A stretch of DNA of 64,000 nucleotides from Cylindrotheca closterium. Its lineage: Eukaryota; Bacillariophyta; Bacillariophyceae; Bacillariales; Bacillariaceae. Within the stretch, counting starts at the first letter, position 1, and each line of letters begins with the position of its first letter. Below the pieces are notes generated by a model, which saw only the letters and a program-made list of their open reading frames with translations, did not search any database and was not told where the DNA came from. The translations under genes and the position numbers were made by a program. The stretch covers positions 62,001-126,000 of the forward strand of contig CAKOGP040001881.1 in assembly GCA_933822405.4 (NCBI GenBank), in the 5' to 3' direction. Below, in pieces: positions 11,141 to 22,652 of this stretch.

Positions 11141-12413
11141 ATGACGGAGGAGATGGTCCCTAAACAGTTTGCCATTTCGTTGGTCTGCCTTGCGTTGGCA
11201 GGCGCGTTTGACAACCATTTCTGGCGCTTAGTCGTCCTCTATGTCCATCATCAGCTTTGGATTTTGTTGGTCCCAACAAGCGGCGTGGTCGGTTTGATTT
11301 TGCAAGTCGTTGCTATGGTTGGAATCATGTGGATTCCCATGTTTGCAAACTTTAACTACAGGAAGCGACAAGGGTGCATTATGGTTACTGGTTGTGATTC
11401 TGGCATGGGACAAGCCACAGTAGTACACTTTGCCCAAACCAATGACGATTCAAAGAAGGGCAGTTTCGAGAAAATTTTCGCCGCATGCTACAATGCCCAG
11501 GCTTCGAAAGAGTATTTTGAAAAGACTCTCACGAAAGATCAGTTGCGTCATGTCTTAGTCGTCCCCTTGGATGTTACGGATGATAAGAGTTGCAAAGACG
11601 CGGCAAAGACTGTGCAATCTTGGATTACTAACGAGACTTCCAGCAAAGGATTGTATGGGATCGTGCAGTATCATGGGGTTCCGTTCTTTGGGCCTGCATG
11701 TTACATGCCTGTTGAGATGTACGAACGCCAGTTGCAAGTCAACTTTCTGGGTTTTGTTAGAATCGTTCAAAACTTCATGCCCATTATGAAGAAGAGATCA
11801 ATGACGCCCGGCCGCATTATTTTTACTGGTACAGGTGGCGGCCCTTGCTCGCCTTGCCCACCACTACTGTCCGCTTACATGAGCAGCAAGTTCGCCGCAG
11901 AGTCGTTTGTCCACTCTTTAAGAGCGGAATGCTATATGACGCGGAACGAAATTTCATGTGTGGTTATTAATCCTGGATTTGGTAAGTTTTTTGCTTGTTC
12001 AAACACTATCCATTTCGTTTCTCCTCTCTCTAACCCCTGCGCTTTGTTCTTCAATCTATCTAGTGAAACCTACCATGCTCGTCGAAAAAGGGATCGAGCT
12101 TACTGACAAAATGTGGAAAATATGTGAAGACAAACAAGGTAGCACAGTCGCAAAGGATGAATATGGCGAACTCGCGAACCATTTCACCAAGTATTCTTCG
12201 CTGCAACCTGGAACTCATGTCAGTGAAGTAACAAAAGCTGCAGAGCATGCTCTATTGTCGAACGTGCCAAGAACTTCTTACAAGGTTGGGATTGACTCAA
12301 AGCTTGCCCCTTTCGTTGGAATGATGCCAACTGGAATGAGAGAGAAGATCGCTATCCACGGAATCTATGGAATCTTGAGCCCTGCAGGAACTGTCAAGGG
12401 TTACCGAGTATAG
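11141..12413 (+). CDS. Membrane-anchored SDR (retinol / 17-beta-hydroxysteroid dehydrogenase-like)
   Basis: Exons 11141-11981 and 12064-12413 give 396 aa. The ATG at 11141 follows a long 5' region without another in-frame ATG. Two hydrophobic segments at about residues 10-35 and 40-70 precede the Rossmann motif TGCDSGMG (near residue 87). Later comes NFLGFVRIVQNFMP, the Ser motif GTGGGPCS, then YMSSK (the YxxxK catalytic pair) and INPGF at the splice site. The layout (N-terminal anchor, TGxDSGxG, about 390 aa) is that of RDH/HSD-type SDRs of the endoplasmic reticulum. It probably acts on a lipid, steroid-like or retinoid-like substrate, which the sequence does not reveal. Confidence 0.85.
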
Positions 12414-13042
12414 GATGTCATTGAAAAGGGATTGCCTTGTTTTTAGAAATTTGTGGTCCACATGTTTTGTTGGAGGCAGATTATATATACCGGTAGAATA
12501 ATTTATAAACAAAAGTGTCACCATTTTCACCGTGAACGGGAAGGGCTGACCCCGCATTCCTCTGACCTGACGAAAGGCACTTCAACGTTGAAGAGAGTGA
12601 GCGAGTGAGTCGCCTCCACCATTCTGCCTCCAGTCGGTGATGCTCTCCAGACACTGTAGAGCCCACTCACGGAAATCTCAAGCGCAAGAAGATAAGCAGC
12701 AGACGAGGCGTAATCCAAGCCATGTCACATCCAGGTTTCATTAAAAGGATCCCAGCAGCTTTACTCCGAAGTGGATGACTACCCTAAAATGCAATCCAAA
12801 GTACAAGAATGGTGAGCTAGATTAGATCGACTTGGTCCTTTGTTCTAAGACGAACCAGAGTACAGTACTGTAGAATCAGAATGAAATCTGAGAACGAATG
12901 AATTCATCATCTATCTGTGTGGAAGAGACAAACATAACTGGACGATCAATGCAATAATTCCAAACAATATTTCTATTAACCTTATGCAATCACAGTTCAT
13001 ATACATTGTACCAAAGCTGATTCTCAACAATACTACCTGTAC
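12414..13042. other. Convergent intergenic gap
   Basis: Lies between two convergent genes (SDR plus, NECAP minus). No coding signal stands out: the minus-strand ORFs at 12481-12718 are short and overlap each other. Contains a taccggta element near 12489 and agtacagtactgtag near 12857. Confidence 0.5.
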
Positions 13043-13612
13043 TCATTTCCTCTCTGAAGCAATTTCGCTTTCATACTTGCTGAGAGCAGATCTGAAATCA
13101 TTAGCTTCCTGTCGATCTCTAAAGCCCAATCCAACTAGGGCTTCGCGACCAGCTTTGTCATCTGTCACTCGAATGACAAAGAAGCGAGTTGAGTCGAGAA
13201 CAGATTCGACGTAGTGTTCCATGGGGAGTTCCTTATCCTTACTATCAACAAGGTTGATTGCAGAAAGCGCGAATAGTTTGGAAGCGCCATTTGCTTTGCC
13301 ATCATGTGTATAAGTAAAGATCAGCAGCAGACTATTGTCTCTCCTCTCAACTCGAAGCGAAACACATTGCAGAGGTTTAGTCAGTGGCCACCCATCAGCA
13401 CTATAAAGTTGATCGGGGCAAAACAGTGTTAGCGACAGACTTGGAAAAAGGAGGGTCTCATTAGGTGACACGTCCGATGCTTACCGATAAGGTGACTTGG
13501 AACCTGACGGTAGTCGATAGATAAAGCATTCGGCAATACCCAGTCTTTTCGTTCGAAGCACCGACTTGATATAGTCGTCATCATCAAGGAGACCCAAATC
13601 TACATCACCCAT
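13043..13612 (-). CDS. NECAP-like protein, short form
   Basis: Exons 13612-13485 and 13400-13043 give 161 aa. It starts MGDVDLGLLDDDDYIKSVL, then AECFIYRLP (the NECAP [VI]YRxPP position) and, across the splice, YRADGWPLTKPLQ, then STRFFVIRVTDDKAGREALVGLGFRDR. This is essentially the NECAP PHear domain alone. It stops after SKYESEIASERK and has no WxxF-bearing tail, unlike the copy at 1-838. It presumably binds coat adaptors or cargo adaptors through the domain only (inference). The intron falls at a different place from that of the other copy, in the YRLP..W region. Confidence 0.85.
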
Positions 13613-14240
13613 CTTGTTACTGTAGTTCTTCTGTTTGATCTTTGTTACAACGGAACTTTTCAGGGAACCTGGTTGGCTCGGTTCGTTGTTGGGCCGTTCA
13701 CATGAGCATAGCGAGGCTTGCTCGTCTCATCCATCGCCAGAGTTTCGCAAAGTCGAATGGGTCAAATCGTTCGACAAGAAAATGGTATCATACAGTACTG
13801 TATGGTATGGCTGGTACTGTACAAGAGTAAGTGCTGTAATGTATGATATGCGAAGCTACTGTACTGCGCAGGCTACGCTAGTAGGCCACCACTTCACAAA
13901 TTTGGATCTTCGACGGAATCGTTCATTCTATCTACAAGAGCTGCAACTGCTGAGAAGTATCATCTTGTTGCTCTCCTTGGTTCGTCATACTGCTGCAGTG
14001 TTCTGTCTATGGGGAGCATATGTACAGTATTTGGAGGAATTGGGCTACCACGTTTGTTTCGTGTACTGATTAAAATACCTTTCAATCAACTGATGATAAT
14101 TTTTATTCTACTGCACGGGTCCTACTAAAATCAGCCCGTTCGTAACTCCGTTTGGTGGTGGTGGTGTGTGGAAGCGTATAATCAAGTATGCATGTAGTTT
14201 CTATTTTAGAAAGCAATTTAGCGCATGCTGTGAAGCATCT
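13613..14240. other. Intergenic gap with GTAC-motif cluster
   Basis: Upstream of the short NECAP gene. A dense GTAC/GTAT cluster lies at about 13788-13866 (tacagtactgtatggtatgg, then ggtactgtacaag). The plus-strand ORF 13635-14069 has no ATG start or family features and is not called. Confidence 0.5.
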
Positions 14241-16514
14241 CTAGATCGCTGCCACAACTACATTCGTTTCCTTTTCATCACTGACCACGCTGTCGACCGT
14301 TGGGTCGGTGCTTACGCCTTTCAGCAAGTCTTCAATGTTGCTGACCTTCGTCGCAGGTCGCACATTGCTCTTTCCTTCAGAGTTGCCATAAAGTCTTTCT
14401 GTAATCTGTTGTTGGTGACTGATTTCACTGCTGGGATGCTCCTCGTTCAGCTTTTCGTCAACCGTTTTCTTCGCACGAGGCGTTGGAGCTAGATGCATCA
14501 GTGATTTCCTCTCCTTCTGTTCTGTTTTTGGCTCAGACAAAGCTGTTCCGGAGGGATCTTTTGACATCGACATCCGAAGTCCAATGTTGGACGAATCAAG
14601 CGGGTCTTGCCTCTTACCATTGTACTTCTGAGTTCTTTCTCGGATCAAATCAATGACATCTTTGCTAGAGTCGGCTCTTGTCCGAAGTCTTCTTGATTTA
14701 ATGGTGCCTTCTGTCTCAAGGTTGGATTCAACAGCCATTAGAGCTCCCTTGCTGATTGCATTGGCAATAACTGTCATGGAGTCTCCCTTGATGCTGGCAA
14801 CTGGAGATCGTTCGGCGCGTTTCGGTTCTTTTGGGGTCTTCGACGGATTGGATGACGGATTGGGTGGCTGATTTTTGACCATTTCGTCAGCTTCCATAGA
14901 AAGGCTCTCGTCTGCCTTGGAAGCCTTGGAAGCTTTCTGTACTCTGGATGTCTTCTTACCAGCAATTTTTGTCTTTCGTCGCCCAAAAATCCCTCCAAAT
15001 TTACTCTTTCGCTTTGTAGTCTTCTCATCTCGAATAGTCGCTTCGTTCGCAGTCAAATTTTCTTCTTCCTGCTCCGCAATATCGTCCACCTTGTCGACCT
15101 CGTCTACTCGAAGCTCCGGGGAATTATGGACACTCGGTGGTCCATCAGCATTTTCAACGGAAGGGTCGACGTTGTTCACGACTGTGGCCTCTTCGTGACA
15201 ATCGATTTGCAGTGAGATTACAGGTTTTCTATCCTCAGCACGATTTGGGATCATTTCCTGTTCTACAGAGACAACACTTTCACCATCATTACTTTCGCTG
15301 TTTGACTTCTTTGGAGGACCGATCCTGTACCTATCGTCGACGTCATCGTCTTCTTCTTCCTTGTCTTCGTCTTCCTCAGACTGATGAAAGCTATCAGGAG
15401 CTTCCTCTTCATCGTCAGAGAATGAATCACATTCTTCCATATCATCAGCAAGAGCAGCTTTTGGAGCGGCCACAGAATATCGGTCTGGTTCGTGATAGGA
15501 CGAATCATCTACGGGTATTGATGCCGACGTTTCTGGTTCGTTGAGAGTTGGACCCGAAGAAGTACCTTCGGTCTCACTTTCTACTGCCTCAATCTTTTCA
15601 AGGGGTACATCTTCGGTAGAATTGGACGAAACCTTTTGATGCTTGGGCTTGCTCTTAAACATTCGCAGCAGACCCCATTTAGCTTTCTTGCCGTTGGAAT
15701 CTTTTCCTTCCTTTTCGTCCGCTTGCATGATGGTTTCCGGCTCGAGTATCATAGGGCCAGTCCCAACAATTTCAACAGCTTTTCCAGACGAAGGAATATT
15801 CATCTCGACACCATACTCCTCCTCTAAACCAAGTGAGTCGGTAGTCAATCCGAGGGAAGAGATCTGTGACTTCGAATCGGAACCTTCTGAATCGAGGTCT
15901 TTTCTTGCTCTTTCTACAGCATCTTCACCCTGTAGATGCATTTCCTCAAGAATCTCATCAGGAATATCAATGGAGCCGTGGACCACGTCTTCGACGTCTT
16001 CCTCTTGTTCTTGTTCATTGGTTTCTTCTGCACTTTCAAACTTGGGGTCTTCGTCAACATTGCTTCCTTCCTTTTCCTTCATCTCTTCTTCTCTTAGTTT
16101 TTGCTCGTCTCCGTCCAAGCTATTGTGAGATTCGTTCATGTTGTTGGGGGCTTGGTCGTCGTTGTTTTCTGGAGCCGGCTGGTTTTCTTGATTCTCGACA
16201 TCTTCCTTGTCGACGGGTTGAGGAGGCAGAAGTACAACGGCCTTTTGAGCTTTCCTCTTGCCGCGGAACAGTTTGAAAGTATTCTTTCTTTTGCTCTCAT
16301 ATTTATCGTCTGATGATGCCCTGCGGAAAATTTCGCTAACGTCATCCTCTACCCACATGGCTTCTTGGCCCTCGCAAAGGATACCAGCGTCTTTCAATGC
16401 AGGATGGACAGACTCTTCTCCATCAGAGATATCTTCCGATTCTGGGGCGAAGAAAGGGATATCTTTTTCATTGTCTTGCCTGTTCAGGGCTACTTCGCCC
16501 AAAGTTTCTCTCAT
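14241..16514 (-). CDS. Acidic low-complexity protein with three basic patches, unknown
   Basis: Single exon, 757 aa from the ATG at 16514 (MRETLGEVALNRQDNEKD). I do not recognise a domain. The protein is rich in Glu, Asp, Ser and Lys and probably disordered. Three similar short basic-hydrophobic patches stand out: FKLFRGKRKAQK (about residue 85), WGLLRMFKSKPKHQK (about 290) and FGGIFGRRKTKIAGKK (about 510). Such patches can bind acidic membrane lipids or act as nuclear signals (inference). The acidic region at about 370-400 has runs of EDED. The gene lies between the short NECAP and PGK. Confidence 0.7.
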   Translation of the reverse strand: MRETLGEVALNRQDNEKDIPFFAPESEDISDGEESVHPALKDAGILCEGQEAMWVEDDVSEIFRRASSDDKYESKRKNTFKLFRGKRKAQKAVVLLPPQPVDKEDVENQENQPAPENNDDQAPNNMNESHNSLDGDEQKLREEEMKEKEGSNVDEDPKFESAEETNEQEQEEDVEDVVHGSIDIPDEILEEMHLQGEDAVERARKDLDSEGSDSKSQISSLGLTTDSLGLEEEYGVEMNIPSSGKAVEIVGTGPMILEPETIMQADEKEGKDSNGKKAKWGLLRMFKSKPKHQKVSSNSTEDVPLEKIEAVESETEGTSSGPTLNEPETSASIPVDDSSYHEPDRYSVAAPKAALADDMEECDSFSDDEEEAPDSFHQSEEDEDKEEEDDDVDDRYRIGPPKKSNSESNDGESVVSVEQEMIPNRAEDRKPVISLQIDCHEEATVVNNVDPSVENADGPPSVHNSPELRVDEVDKVDDIAEQEEENLTANEATIRDEKTTKRKSKFGGIFGRRKTKIAGKKTSRVQKASKASKADESLSMEADEMVKNQPPNPSSNPSKTPKEPKRAERSPVASIKGDSMTVIANAISKGALMAVESNLETEGTIKSRRLRTRADSSKDVIDLIRERTQKYNGKRQDPLDSSNIGLRMSMSKDPSGTALSEPKTEQKERKSLMHLAPTPRAKKTVDEKLNEEHPSSEISHQQQITERLYGNSEGKSNVRPATKVSNIEDLLKGVSTDPTVDSVVSDEKETNVVVAAI

Positions 16515-16818
16515 CTTGGCTATCGAGATGTGAAACAAAGTGACGAGAACAAGGTGTTTCTAACATTTCGTCTCGCCAAAACGTTGGCATGTTTTGCGCG
16601 CGTTTCATGTGTTGATAACGGCTAGTGAGGAGTGTATTGACTCGTGCGATTCGTTTTAGCAATGAATATTTTCAAATCAACCTCCGATACCGTACTGGTA
16701 GAAAGGAGAAGTTGTGTTATTACTTTCAAAAATAGTCATCGTTTCAAAAATAGAAAATTTCCTCAGCGAAAAGAGAAAAGAAGTGACAAAAAGATTGTTT
16801 TTAAAGACACTATCTAAC
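16515..16818. other. Gap upstream of the acidic protein gene
   Basis: No gene seen. Contains a GTAC-type element near 16689-16701 (taccgtactggtag) and an AT-rich stretch at about 16715-16815 that is likely the 3' flank of PGK. Confidence 0.5.
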
Positions 16819-18277
16819 CTATGCTTCACTCAATGCAGCAACACCTGGAAGAGTCTTTCCCTCCAAAAGTTCAAGACTGGCACCACCCCCTGTTGAGATG
16901 TGCGAAACCTTGCCACCCAGGCCAGCTTGGTTGACGGCAGCGACCGAGTCTCCGCCACCAACAATAGTTGTAGCTCCGCGGTTCTCTGTTGCGTCGGCCA
17001 GCATTTGGGCGACCGCATTTGTTCCTTCAGCAAAATTGGACATCTCGAAAACGCCCCTAGTTGCAAAAACAAAGTGTTAGCATATGACCTGCTGCAGACA
17101 GCCCTTTTAGTCAGGAAACTTACATGGGTCCGTTCCAGACAATCGTATTGCACTCATCAATCTCCTTCTTAAACTCTTCAATGGTGTCAGGACCAATATC
17201 CAAGCCCATCCAGTCACCAGAGATCTCGGTGACCTTTGCAACAGCAGTGTTGGCTCCATTGTCGAATTTATCAGCCAAGACAACATCGGAAGGCAAAATA
17301 AGTTTCACTCCCATTTCTTTTGCCTTTTTCATCAAGTCGGCGGCAGTTTGAACCAAATCGTCTTCAACCATCGAGGCACCAATATCGTATCCCAATGCCT
17401 TGTAGAAGGTAAAGATCATCCCTCCTCCGATCAAAATCGTGTCGCATTTTTCCAACAGGCTCTCAATAACAGGAATTTTAGTCGACACCTTGGCACCACC
17501 AACAATCGCCATCATTGGCTTCACTGGGTTATCAACAGCACCTTGCAAGTATTTAAGCTCCTTATCCAACAAGTATCCAGCAGCAGACAACTTCATGTGC
17601 TTGGTCACCCCTTCAGTACTGGAGTGTGCTCTGTGGGCAGTACCGAATGCATCCATGACAAAGTAGTCAGCTAGCTTTCCAAGTCCTTCGCTAAGCACTT
17701 CATCATTCTTTGTCTCTCCAGCATAGAAACGGGTGTTCTCGAGCAACATAACTTCAGACCCGGCAAGTTTGGATGTGGCAGTCTCAACATCAGCACCCAT
17801 ACAGTCAGAAAGCTTGGTAACCTTTGTGCCTAGCAACTCTTCCAAAGGCTTGACAACAGGAGTTAGACGTCCGTTCTTTCCAGTCTCGATGATTTCTCCC
17901 TTGGGACGGCCAAAGTGACTACACAAGATAACATTGGCTCCTTGGTCAAGCAAGTATTTGGTTGTAGGGACGACGGCACGCAAACGGGTATCGTCGGTGA
18001 CTGTGATGTCATCCTGACTCGCCATGGGAGATTGTAGTGTGAGTCTCAAAACCAAAGCATCACAGCAAAAATGAAAAAAATAGCAGTGCAAAGATAAGCC
18101 ACTCACCTTGGCCAGAGGGACGTTCAAATCGACACGGACCAACACATTGGCACCTTTGAGGTCAACCTTCTTGGCAAGTCCCTCAACATTCAACTTTTCT
18201 AGGCTTAGAGGAGTGGAATGAAAGAGCCGTCGAGAGGGTCGGATTGCCGTTTGGATTGCGGATCGGAAATGGAACAT
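16819..18277 (-). CDS. PGK: Phosphoglycerate kinase, probably mitochondrial
   Basis: Exons 18277-18107, 18013-17124 and 17056-16819 give 432 aa. It converts 1,3-bisphosphoglycerate and ADP to 3-phosphoglycerate and ATP. Visible motifs are RVDLNVPL (substrate loop), [45 protein letters not shown] rebuilt exactly across the second intron, then GGGDSVAAV and [14 protein letters not shown]. The first 25 residues ([21 protein letters not shown]) are basic, amphipathic and free of acidic residues, a mitochondrial presequence, with no ASAF-type plastid signal. Diatoms are known to run the lower half of glycolysis in mitochondria, which fits. Its promoter is shared with the divergent ATPase gene (287 bp apart). 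Confidence 0.95.
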
Positions 18278-18383
18278 TTGTTACGAGTATCAATGCGATA
18301 AGAGACCGAAAGTAGTGTGACGACAAGGTGACGACGGCTTTTGATGGGTGGGTTGCAATTCTTTTTGAAAAGTGCCGGAAAGA

Positions 18384-18389
18384 TGACGT
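18384..18389 (+). promoter_or_regulatory. TGACGT element in PGK/ATPase divergent promoter
   Basis: A CRE-type hexamer 107 bp upstream of the PGK start. Diatom bZIP factors are known to bind TGACGT/ACGTCA in CO2- and light-responsive promoters; a role here is inference only. Confidence 0.3.
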
Positions 18390-18483
18390 GGGCACCGTCT
18401 GTTCTCTGTCCTCCTCGTGTCATAATGATGACCGACAGAACGAAGGTCTAAAACCAAAATCTTTGATCGTCACTCTTCCATCC

Positions 18484-18507
18484 AACATACTAACATACTA
18501 ACATACT
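18484..18507 (+). repeat. Three tandem copies of aacatact
   Basis: Three perfect 8-nt units in a row, about 60 bp upstream of the ATPase start codon. Probably in its promoter or 5' UTR; no function is known to me. Confidence 0.85.
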
Positions 18508-18564
18508 GTAGATAAAAAGATAAAAGATACACCATCATCAACACAACGACTGCAACAAACAGCC

Positions 18565-21500
18565 ATGTCGGAGAATGGTGACGAAGATCAATTCATTGAT
18601 GATGAGGGAAACAACGCAGAAAATGGGGACGCAGCGGAGGGAGACGGCGAAGACCAAGCAGAAAAAGGCGAAGTTGATGTGAATGATCCCGATGATGGTG
18701 AACCGAAAGAGAGCAATCGCTCGCCATACTCCAATGATAGATTCGGAAAATATGCAAAGGATAGGATGCTGGAAATGAATCTCTTTCCGTTTTACGGTCG
18801 GACCAAAGAGTTGGATCAGTTGGAAGCGGCTGTGGCAAGAATCAGTCCAGAGGATACCGAACACCAATGTGAAGCTATTTGGATCTGTGGTGATGCAGGT
18901 GTTGGAAAGTCGACACTCATCGAAGAGGCTACCTACGAAATATTTGAAGCCAAGTCGAACCTAGTTTGCCAAGGAACAGGGGAAGAAAACCACGTTGCTG
19001 CACTGCCGCTCCAAACTTTGTCCGACTGCCTGGGAGACTTGTGCGAGAGATTGGAACAGCATGGGGGGAAAGAGTTGTGGCAACCCCGTATCGACGAGGC
19101 ACTGGGTGGTGAGGCTTCGTTGCTGATTGGTGCTGTTCCTGCTCTACGGAAATTTATTGATGCCGAACCCATTGACACTCGTCGTCTCATTATGTTTGAT
19201 ATCAATTCTCGACGACGATTTGACAGACTGACGTTTGCCATCCGAGACTTCCTGAAGGCAATCTTGGCACATCATCCAATCGTTATGATAATTGATAACA
19301 TCCACTGGGCCGACCTTGATTCCCTGGAAATCATCTACCGTTTAGTGACAAGCTGCAATCTTGAGCGATTCTTGCTCGTTGGCTGTCACGAACCAGTTGA
19401 CGATGCACATCCTTTGGCAACCCACAAGGCAGCCATAAGTGGAACCGATATTCAAGAAACCCACATCAATTTGCAGCCGTTCGATCTTGATTCCACCAAA
19501 GAAGTACTGAGCGGCTTGCTGCTGGACGCAGTAACGATTGATGAGGAGAAGCCTGTTCAACGAACGGAAGATTTAGCGAAGACACTTCATAAGTGTACTC
19601 GCGGTAACGCATTATGGATGATGGCTATCTTGAGAATCTTAAATGACGAGTCGATTCTAGTTTACGACAAGGGGGAATTCAAATGGAGCAAACAGGCCGT
19701 AAAGAAGCATATGAAACAGTGGAAAGAAGATGGCAACAAAGTCGTGAAATCAATCAGTGGCGCAATTGAGAATCGCATTGAGAATTGCTCGAAGAAAATC
19801 AGATTTGTTCTTGAAGCCATTGCACTTTTGCGTTTGACAACATTTTCTCTTGAAAAGCTTGATAAGGTCCTTCTTGCTGCTTGGACCCGCCAAGATAAAG
19901 AATGCTACGTTCAAACAGAGGATGACCTAAAAGACTTCCTTTCAAAAGCCTGCAAATTAGGATTTGTGGAAGACCGGGGTGAAGGTTACTTCCGATTCTC
20001 CCACGATTGTGTTCGCTCGAGCGCATATTCAACCGCAATGACAGAAGAGACCAAAACGCCTGAGACTAGCATGCATTTGGCCATGGCGAAAGAACTGAAT
20101 TTGATCAGCGCAAAAGAAAAGCCAGATTCAAGATTCAAGTTTCTGGCTATTGACCAACTCAATTGCTGCTCTTCCCTTCTACCCCAGGGTGCTATTGTGA
20201 AGCTATACAAACTCAATCAAGAGGTCGCCGAAATTTGCATTACAAGGACTTCGTTCCGAACAGCAGCAGAATTCCTCGAGATCACGATGGGTCTCATAGA
20301 CAATGAAACAAAGTGGAAGCATCTCTACGATGTAACACTGAGAAATTTTCTTTATCTTGCCCGAATGAAAGTGTGCTGTAACGACCTAGAGGCATCGAAG
20401 AAGCTCTGCAAAGATATTTTCAAGTACGCGACGTCCTTGAAGGACAAAATATACGCGTCGCATCTAATGTTTTCAGTGTTGATGGAAGAGGGCAAGTACA
20501 ATGACGCATTGAATAGAGCACTTGCTTTGCTTGGAAGAATGGGAGAAAACTTCCCTTCTGAGAATCTACGACCAATCGTGGATGGTGAAGTTGGCAAATT
20601 AAGGCAAATGGTTGCGCAACGAGACAACCGACAGTTATTGAATCCTCCGAAAATGACGGATGGGAAAGCACTTGACATCAACTTTTTGCTTGCCCTGGTG
20701 GTTGAGATCAGTGACAAGTGTGAACCCAACTACTACAAGCTTTTTGCCATGATCAGGATGATGCATCTGTCTCTCAGGTTTGGGCATTCCAGACAGTATC
20801 CATTAGCATTTGCACTTTTTGGATCCCATCTAGTCACGATTGGTGCAATCAAAGAAGGTCATCGCTACGGACAAGTGGCAGAGAAGCTCGGTAGAGGAAC
20901 GGATCTGTACGGCGGGAAAGCCGCAATGATGTTCCAATGGAACATTTGCCATTGGAGGAGACATTACCGAAGAAGCTTGGAGCCTATTTTGAACATTTAC
21001 AATGATCAAGTCGATAATGGTGACTTTGAAAACGCAGATTTCAGTATCGTGACCTACATTCAGTATCACCTTGCGAGCGGTTTCGAATTAGAGGGTCTAA
21101 GAGCAAACGTGATGTTTTTTGAAAGACCTTTCTACGACTATGACATGCCGGACAAATGGCGCATCACCATTGTACAAGAACTCATTACCAACTTGATGGG
21201 CGAAACTGAGTCCCCACTTGTTTTCTTTGGTGACGATGTAAGCGAGGAAGATGAGTTCATTGCGGAATTGGAAAGTGGAGGAGACGCCAAAGCCGCATTG
21301 GACTACTTTTATTTCATGCAACTCTTCATCGCTTCGCTCTTTAATGACGCGGACATGGTGCAACTATGTCTGTCCAAGATTCAACGACCACCCGATGGTA
21401 TTTGGTCATCATATTACTATTTCTTTGAAAGCTTGTTCCTCATTTCGAAATTACCAACGACAAAGGGGAGAGGTCGAAACGACCTAAAAGCAAAGATTGA

Positions 21501-22319
21501 AGAGAAGAAAGGCAAACTGATCGATTGGTACAATGCTGGTGCACCAAATCCAAGTGCCATGATCTCGTTGTTGGATGCTGAATATTTGGTGAATAAGGAA
21601 GCCGGTCGACAGATTGCGATTATCAAAGTTCAAGAAGTCTATGATGAAGCCATCCATGCAGCAGCTAAGGAAGGTATGCTACATCTAGAGGCATTGGCTA
21701 GTGAAAAAGCGGGAATGTACTTTGACTCCATCGGAAAAATCGACGAGGGCGCGCGGTATCTGAGACGGGCTCACAAGAAGGTACGTACTTTTTAGAAATC
21801 TGAAAGGCACCCTCGTGATGAGACGTATTCACATTCCTTTTCCTTTTTCAGTATATCGAATGGAAGGGCGTTGCCAAGGTAATCGACATCGAAGAGAGAT
21901 TTGCGGATATTCTTCACATCCGTCATCGTTACCAAGTAGTGCCTCGTGAGAACTATTTTGAGCACCAAAAAGGCAAGAAAAAGGGTGTCAAGAAAATCGC
22001 CAAACTGGCAGGCAAGGGTACAAAGAAGATAGTTAAGGGCGCCGGAAAGGGTACCAAAAAGGCGGTGAAAGGACTATTTTCCAAAAAGGATAAAGGTAGA
22101 CACGAAGTTTCTGCAGATCAAGGTGGTGGTGAAGAGGAACAATATGCTGAAGACGATGCCTACGACGGAGGTTCACAAGGCCAGCAAAACCAAGATATTT
22201 ACGAGGACGATGTCGGCGAGGAGGAATATGACGAGGGTGAAGATCAACCAAAAGAGAAGAAAAAATCCAAGAAACTGTTCGGAAAGCTAAAGAAGATAGG
22301 TCTAGGAAAAGGAAAATAA
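18565..22319 (+). CDS. AAA_16-type ATPase with TPR-like region and basic tail
   Basis: Exons 18565-21780 and 21852-22319 give 1227 aa. After an acidic N-terminus comes FYGRTKELDQLEAAV (about residue 76), the P-loop GDAGVGKST (109-117), and a Walker B MIIDNIHWAD (about 238-247). This is the arrangement of AAA_16/STAND-like ATPases fused to signalling proteins. The middle (about 530-1080) is helical, TPR-like; the end of exon 1 joined to exon 2 reads RRAHKKYIEWKGVAK, the usual end of such repeats. The tail holds GKGTKKIVKGAGKGTKKAVKG repeats, an acidic patch and KKLFGKLKKIGLGKGK. No cyclase or kinase domain is seen, so the output is unknown. Confidence 0.8.
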
Positions 22320-22652
22320 ACTAATCATGTTATCAATAGAGTGAATTGCCGATAGAGAATGTGTTTCTTGCTTACCTATAATGTGGTACTAATACAATTG
22401 TTCCTTGTGCCGGTGTCTTCCCAACGTTCACTATTTGATATCCGTACATGAATGAGCCTTACGGAGACCCACGGACAGTACCGGTCCCGGGACGATAGCG
22501 GTACGAGATGGGCGTCCGACCGTCATCAGAAGAAGAATTAAATCCAATGATTCGATTCGATTCATTCGTTCCTTTTCTTTCGTTTTCTGTCTGCTGGCAT
22601 GTCAACGTAAAGGAGACTGCCACAATGGCCGACAATGGACATTTGAGTCGTC
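22320..22652. other. Intergenic gap
   Basis: No gene other than the uORF listed separately. A GTAC/GGTCCC-type cluster at about 22477-22510 (cagtaccggtcccgggacga) resembles the other intergenic clusters. Confidence 0.5.

Noticed and set aside
13635..14069. 144-aa open frame between the short NECAP and the acidic protein
   Set aside because: Begins with TTG, not ATG; low-complexity look, runs through a GTAC cluster, no domain.
14653..16533. Many plus-strand frames inside the acidic protein gene
   Set aside because: Ser/Leu-rich antisense shadows of Glu/Asp/Lys codons.
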